A stretch of 64,000 nt of DNA, from the NCBI RefSeq assembly GCF_964355755.1, contig NC_092679.1:496001-560000 (forward strand). The letters are read 5' to 3'. Below, piece after piece: positions 58,195 through 64,000 of this stretch. This DNA is from Antedon mediterranea (lineage: Eukaryota > Echinodermata > Crinoidea > Comatulida > Antedonidae). Numbering within the stretch: the first letter of the stretch is position 1; each line of letters opens with the position of its first letter. Position numbers and translations under genes: made by a program. A model generated the notes under the pieces. The model was not told where the DNA came from. It searched no databases and saw only the letters and a program-made list of their open reading frames with translations.

Positions 58195-61100
58195 TATTCA
58201 AATTGAACGTAAATGTAATTGCGCTGCGTGTAACTGCAATGCATTAATTAGTGCTGTTGATAAAGATATTGATACATGTAAAACATGAAGATATTGTTGA
58301 AGATATTGATAAATGTAAAACATGGAGGTATTGAGAGAGCCTAAATGTAAAACATGAAGATATTGATGAGGAGATTGATAAATGTAAAATAAGAAGATAT
58401 TGTTGAAGATATTGATAAATGTACAACATGAAGATATTGATGAGGAGATTGATAAATGTAAAATAAGAAGATATTGTTGAAGATATTGATAAATGTAAAA
58501 CATGAAGTTATCGATAAATGTAAAACATGAAGATGATGAGGAGATTGATACATATAAGCATGAAGATATTGATGAAGATATTGATAAATGTAAAACATGA
58601 AGATACTGATGAGAAGATTGATAAATGTAAAACTTAAAGGTATTGATGAAGGTATTGATAAATATTGTTGTTGTTAAATGTAAAACATTAATATATTGTT
58701 GAAGACATTGATAATGTAAAACATGAAGTTATTGATAAATGTAAAACATGAAGTTATTGATAAATGTAAAACATGAAGATATTGATAAATGTAAAACATG
58801 AAGATATTGATGAAGTATTGATAAATATTTTTGAAGGTATTGATAAATGTAAAACATGAAGTTATTGATGAAGATATTGATAAATGTAAAACATGAAGGT
58901 ATTGAGAGAGCCTAAATGTAAAACATGAAGATATTGATGAGGAGATTGATAAATGTAAAATAAGAAGATATTGTTGAAGATATTGATAAATGTAAAACAT
59001 GAAGATATTGATGAGGAGATTGATAAATGTAAAATAAGAAGATATTGTTGAAGATATTGATAAATGTAAAACATGAAGTTATCGATAAATGTAAAACATG
59101 AAGATGATGAGGAGATTGATACATATAAGCATGAAGATATTGATGAAGATATTGATAAATGTAAAACATGAAGATACTGATGAGAAGGTTGATAAATGTA
59201 AAACTTAAAGGTATTGATGAAGGTATTGATAAATATTGTTGTTGTTAAATGTAAAACATTAATATATTGTTGAAGACATTGATAATGTAAAACATGAAAT
59301 TATTGATAAATGTAAAACATGAAGTTATTGATAAATGTAAAACATGAAGATATTGATAAATGTAAAACATGAAGATATTGATGAAGTATTGATAAATATT
59401 TTTGAAGGTATTGATAAATGTAAAACATGAAGTTTTTGATAAATGTCAAACATGAAGATATTTTTGAAGATATTGATAATGTAAAACATGATATATTGTT
59501 GAAAATATTGATAAATGTAAATTAAAAAGTTTGATGACGATTTCGATAAATGTAAAACATGAAGTTGTTTGTTGAATATATTGATAATGCAAAACATGAA
59601 TATATTGTTGAAGACATTGATAAATGTAAAACATGAAGGTATTGTTGAAGATGTTGATAATGTAAAACATGAAGTTATTGATTAAGTTTGATAAATTTAA
59701 AACATGAGATATTGATGAAGATATTGATAAATGTAAAACATGAAGATATTGATAAAGATATTGATAAATTTAAAACATGAATATATTGATGAAGATATTG
59801 ATAAATTTAAAAAACATGAATGTATTGGTAAATGTAAAATATGAAGATATTGATAAATGTAAAATAAGAAGATATTGATGAAAATATTGATAAATGTAAA
59901 TTAAGAAGTTTTTGTTGAAGGTATTGATCAATGTAAACAATGAAGATATGGATAAATGAAAATTAAAAAGTTATTGTTGAAGTTATTGATAAATGTAAAA
60001 TATGAAGGTATTGATGAAGATATTGATAAATTTAAAACATCAAGGTATTGATAAATTTAAAATATATAGATTTTGACGAAGATATTGATGAATGTAAAAT
60101 AAGAAGTTATTGTTGAAGGTATTGATAAATGTAAAACATGAAGGTATTGATGAAGATATTGATAAATGTAAAACATGAAGGTATTGATGAAGATATTGAT
60201 AAATGTAAAACATGAAGGTATTGATGAAGATATTGATAAATGTAAAACATGAAGGTATTGATGAAATATTGATAAATGTAAAATAAGAAGATATTGTTGA
60301 AGGTATTGATAAATGTAAAACATGAAGGTATGGATAAATGTAAAACATGAAGGTATTGAAGATATTGATAAATGTAAAATAAGAAGTTAGTGTTGAAGGT
60401 ATTGATAAATGTAAAACATGAAGGTATTGATGAAGATATTGATAAATGTAAAATAAGAAGTTATTGTTGAAGGTATTGATAAATGTAAAACATGAAGGAT
60501 TTGATGAAGATATTGATAAATGTAAAATAAGAAGGTATTGATGAAGATATTGATAAATGTAAAATAAGAAGATATTGTTGAAGGTATTGATAAATGTAAG
60601 ACATGAAGGTATTGATGAAGATATTGATAAATGTAAAACATGAAGGTATTGATGAAGATATTGATAAATGTAAAATAAGAAGATATTGTTGAAGGTATTG
60701 ATAAATGTAAAATAAGAAGTTATTGTTGAAGGTATTGATAAATGTAAAACATGAAGGTATTGATGAAGATATTGATAAATGTAAAATAAGAAGTTATTGC
60801 TGAAAGTATTGATAAATGTAAAACATGAAGGTATTGATGAAGATATTGATAAATGTAAAATAAGAAGTTATTGTTGAAGGTATTGATAAATTTAAAACAT
60901 GAAGGTATTGATCAAGATATTGATAAAAGTAAAATAAGAAGTTATTGTTGAAGGTATTGATAAATGTAAAACATGAAGGTATTGATGAAGATATTGATAA
61001 ATGTAAAATAAGAAGTTATTGTTGAAGGTATTGATAAATGTAAAACATGAAGGTATTGATGAAGATATTGATAAATGTAAAATAAGAAGTTAGTGTTGAA

Positions 61101-61560
61101 GGTATTGATAAATGTAAAATAAGAAGATATTGTTGAAGATATTGATAAATGTAAAACATGAAGGTATTGATGAAGATATTGATAAATATAAAATAAGAAG
61201 ATATTGTTGAAGATATTGGTAAATATAAAACATGAAGATATTGATAAATAAAAAACATGCAAATATTGATAAATGTAAAATATGAAGATATTGATGAAGA
61301 TATTGATAAATATAAAATAAGAAGATATTGTTGAAGATATTGATAAATGTAAAACATGAAGGTATTGATAAATAAAAAACATGAAGATATTAATAATTTT
61401 TAAATATGAAGATATTGATGAAGTTATTGATAAATGTAAAATAAGATATTGATGAAGATATTGATAAATGTAAAATATTAAGATATTGATGTAGATATTG
61501 ATAAATGTAAAACACGAAGGTACTGATAAATGTAAAACAAGAAGATAATTGAAGGTGTTG
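58195..61560. repeat. purine-rich satellite, block 1 (AAATGTAAAACATGAAG core)
   Basis: Continuous tandem array of variants of GATATTGATAAATGTAAAAC plus ATGAAG(A/G)TATTGATGA. A higher-order repeat of about 571 bp is visible at the left: the rare marker GAGAGAGCCTAAATG recurs at 58333 and 58904. The plus strand has very little C. Minus-strand open frames (for example FYIYQYL repeats) are a product of the repeat and not evidence of a gene. Confidence 0.92.
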
Positions 61561-64000
61561 ATAATGACAAAGGTGGTGGCACTTATATATTGATGAAGAT
61601 ACTGATAATTAAAACATGAAGGCATTGATGAATGAATAATGTAAAACAAGAAGGTACTGATCATGACAAAAGCGGTGGCAATGAAGATATTGAAATGAAA
61701 AACTGAAGATATTAATGAAGGTGCTGGTAATGACAAAAGTGGTGGCAATGAAGTTGTTGATAAAAGAAAACATAAAGATATTGATGAATAAATAATGTCA
61801 AACATAAAGATATTGATGAAGGTGATGTCAAAGGTGTTGGCAATCAAGATATTGATAATGAGAAAGATGAAGTTATTGTTCAAGGTGATGAAAAATATAA
61901 AGGTGATGGCACTGAAGATATAGAAGAAGAAAACATGAAGAAAATAATAGGTGCTGATAATAACGAAGGTGGTGGCAATGCAAAAGCTGAAGATATTGAT
62001 GAAGGTTTTGATAATGACAAAAGTGGTGGCACTAAAGATATAGATAACGGAATAGCTGAAGATATTTATGAAGGTGAGAAAAATGAAGTAATTAATGAAG
62101 GTGTTTATAATGACAAAAGTGGTGGCACTGAAGAAATTGATAATGGAAAAGCTGAAGATATTCTTTGAAGATGTTGATAATGATAAAGGTAGTGTCAATG
62201 GTATTGATAATGAGAAAGATGAAGATATTGTCGAGGCGCTGAAAATGACAAATATTGTGTTAATACAGATGTTGATAATGAGAAAGATGAAGATATTTAT
62301 TAAAAGTGCTGAAAATGTTGTGACAATGAAGTTACTGATAATACGAAAGATGAAGACATTGATGAATGTGTTGATAATGACAAAGGTAGTGGCAGTGAAG
62401 TTATTGATGAGAAAGATAAAGATATTGATGAATGTGTTGATAATGACAAACGTTGTGGCAATGAAGATATTGATGAGAAAGATGAAGATATTAATGAAGG
62501 TGCTGATAATGACAAAGGTAGTGGCAGTGAAGATATTGATGAGAAAGATGAAGATATTAATGAAGGTGCTGATAATGACAAAGGTAGTGGCAGTAAAGAT
62601 ATTGATGAGAAAGATGAAGATATTGATGACGGTGCTGAGAATGACAAAGGTGGTGACAATGAAGATATTGATAATGGACAAGGTGAAGATGTTGATGAAG
62701 GTGCTGACAATGACAAAGGTGGTATGACAATGAAGGTGCTGACAATGACAAAAGGGTGGTAATATAAAGCAGTTTGTAATAACAAAGATTGAGATATTGA
62801 TGAAAATGACAAAGGTCGTGGAAATGAAAATGTCAAAGGTCGTGGAAATGAAAATGTTGATAATGAGAAAGATGAAGATGAAGATATTGATTAAAGTGTT
62901 GATAATGACAAATGTGGTGAAAATGAAGATATTGTTAATGAGAAAGATGAAGTTATTGTTGAAGGTTCTGTTAATGACAAAAGTGTAGGCAATGAAGATA
63001 ATGATAATGAGAAATACGAAGTTATTGTCAAAGGTGTTAATAATGACAAATTTTAATAAAGATATTGATAATGGGAAAGATGAATATATTGATAAAGGTG
63101 CTGATAATGTCAAAGTTGGTGGCAATGAAGATATTGATAACACGATGAAGATGTTGATAGTGACAAACGTTGTGGCAATGAAGATATTGATGAGAAAGAT
63201 GAAGATATTGTTGAAGGTGTTGATATTGATATTGATGAATATACTTATAATGTAAACCATGAAGGCATTAATGAATGAATAATGTAAAACAAGAAGGTAC
63301 TGATCATGACAAAAGCGGTGGCAATGAAGATATTGAAATGCAAAACTTAAGATATTAATGAAGGTGCTGGTAATGTCAAGGGTGGTCGAAATAAAGATAA
63401 TGATAATGTGAAAGATGTGAAAGCCCAGATATTAAAGGTGTTGATAATGTCAAAGTTGGTGGCGATGAACATATTGATAATATGAAAGATGAAGATATTG
63501 ATGAAGGTGTTGATAATGACAAAAGTTGTGGCAATGAAGATATTGATGAGAAAGATGAAGATATAGATGAATGTGTTGATAATGACAAACGTTTTGGCAA
63601 TGAAGATTTTGATGAGAAAGATGAAGATATTGATGACGGTGCTGATATGACAAAGGTGGTCGAAATGAAGATATTGATAATGTGAAAGCTAAGATATTAA
63701 AGGTGCTGATAATGAGTTGGTGGCAATGAAGATATTGATAATGAAAATCATGAAGATACTGACAATGACAAATGTGGTGTTAATATATAGAAGTTTGTAA
63801 TAGAACAGATTGAGATACTGATGAAGGTGCTGATAATGTCAAAGTTGGTGGCAATGAAGATATTGATAATGGAAAGCATGAAGATACTGACAATGACAAA
63901 TGTGGTGTTAATATATAGAAGTTTGTAATAGAACAGATTGAGATACTGATGAAGGTGCTGATAATGTCAAAGTTGGTGGCAATGAAGATATTGATAATGG
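61561..64000. repeat. purine-rich satellite, block 2 (GATAATGACAAAGGTGG core)
   Basis: The array continues with a second unit type combining GAAGATATTGATGAGAAAG and GATAATGACAAAGGTGG. A clean 66-bp period is visible near 62463-62600, and a 129-bp period at the right end (TTAATATATAGAAGTTTG at about 63780 and 63909). It runs off the window. Several plus-strand frames read Asp/Glu-rich repeats (NEDIDEKDEDIDEG), but stops and frame changes break them. A 772-codon minus-strand frame ends at 60942. Confidence 0.9.

Noticed and set aside
60942-63260. Minus-strand open frame of 772 codons rich in Ile, Phe and Ser
   Set aside because: It is the antisense of a C-poor satellite. The protein is low complexity, changes character with the repeat type and has no start context or splice logic.

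Overview
This is a eukaryotic nuclear window. It is AT-rich, with multi-exon genes using GT-AG introns, dense MITE-type transposon copies and satellites. The gene set (an axonemal dynein heavy chain, DZANK1, isthmin with TSP1 and AMOP domains, and a metazoan-type mitochondrial hot-dog dehydratase) means an animal. The abundant palindrome TAGGCCTA and the style of the repeats suggest a marine invertebrate deuterostome, probably an echinoderm. The species assignment is inference.

Layout: (1) 62-10466, minus: N-terminal tail and start of the linker of an axonemal dynein heavy chain (DNAH6/DNAH14-type). I resolved 24 coding exons in consistent phase; the gene runs off the left edge. (2) 10467-15322: shared 5' region of two head-to-head genes, holding an AGGCCT-rich tract and a 3328-bp foldback transposon with an 8-bp target duplication. 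(3) 15323-22708, plus: complete DZANK1, 17 coding exons, 742 aa. (4) 22709-26813: intergenic DNA with small foldbacks and a 42-bp tandem repeat. (5) 26814-40940, minus: isthmin (ISM1-type), five coding exons, 428 aa. Its large introns hold a 72-bp satellite, a Tigger-like element and a TTAA-flanked element. (6) 40941-46584: intergenic, with a tRNA-derived SINE and a CR1/L2-like 3' tail. (7) 46585-47603, plus: HTD2-type hydroxyacyl-thioester dehydratase, four exons, 160 aa. (8) 49363-51240, minus: a PPP1R27-like ankyrin protein with RVxF-type PP1-docking motifs. (9) 51241-58194: gene-poor, with a Harbinger-like foldback and several short tandem arrays. (10) 58195-64000: one continuous purine-rich satellite field that runs off the right edge.

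How the genes relate: the dynein heavy chain and DZANK1 both serve cilia or dynein-dependent transport and are transcribed divergently from one interval, which suggests shared control. The other genes (secreted isthmin, mitochondrial fatty-acid synthesis dehydratase, PP1 regulator) look functionally independent.

Three MITE families recur across the window. Family A has the TIR AAAGCTCTGTCTACAC and 12 copies. Family B has TTAAAGATGTATTGTCCC ends and two copies, one in each head-to-head gene. Family C has GGTTCCCACTAG ends and carries paired inverted CCAAT boxes. Exon boundaries were deduced by eye from splice signals, reading-frame phase and family resemblance. No search was run.
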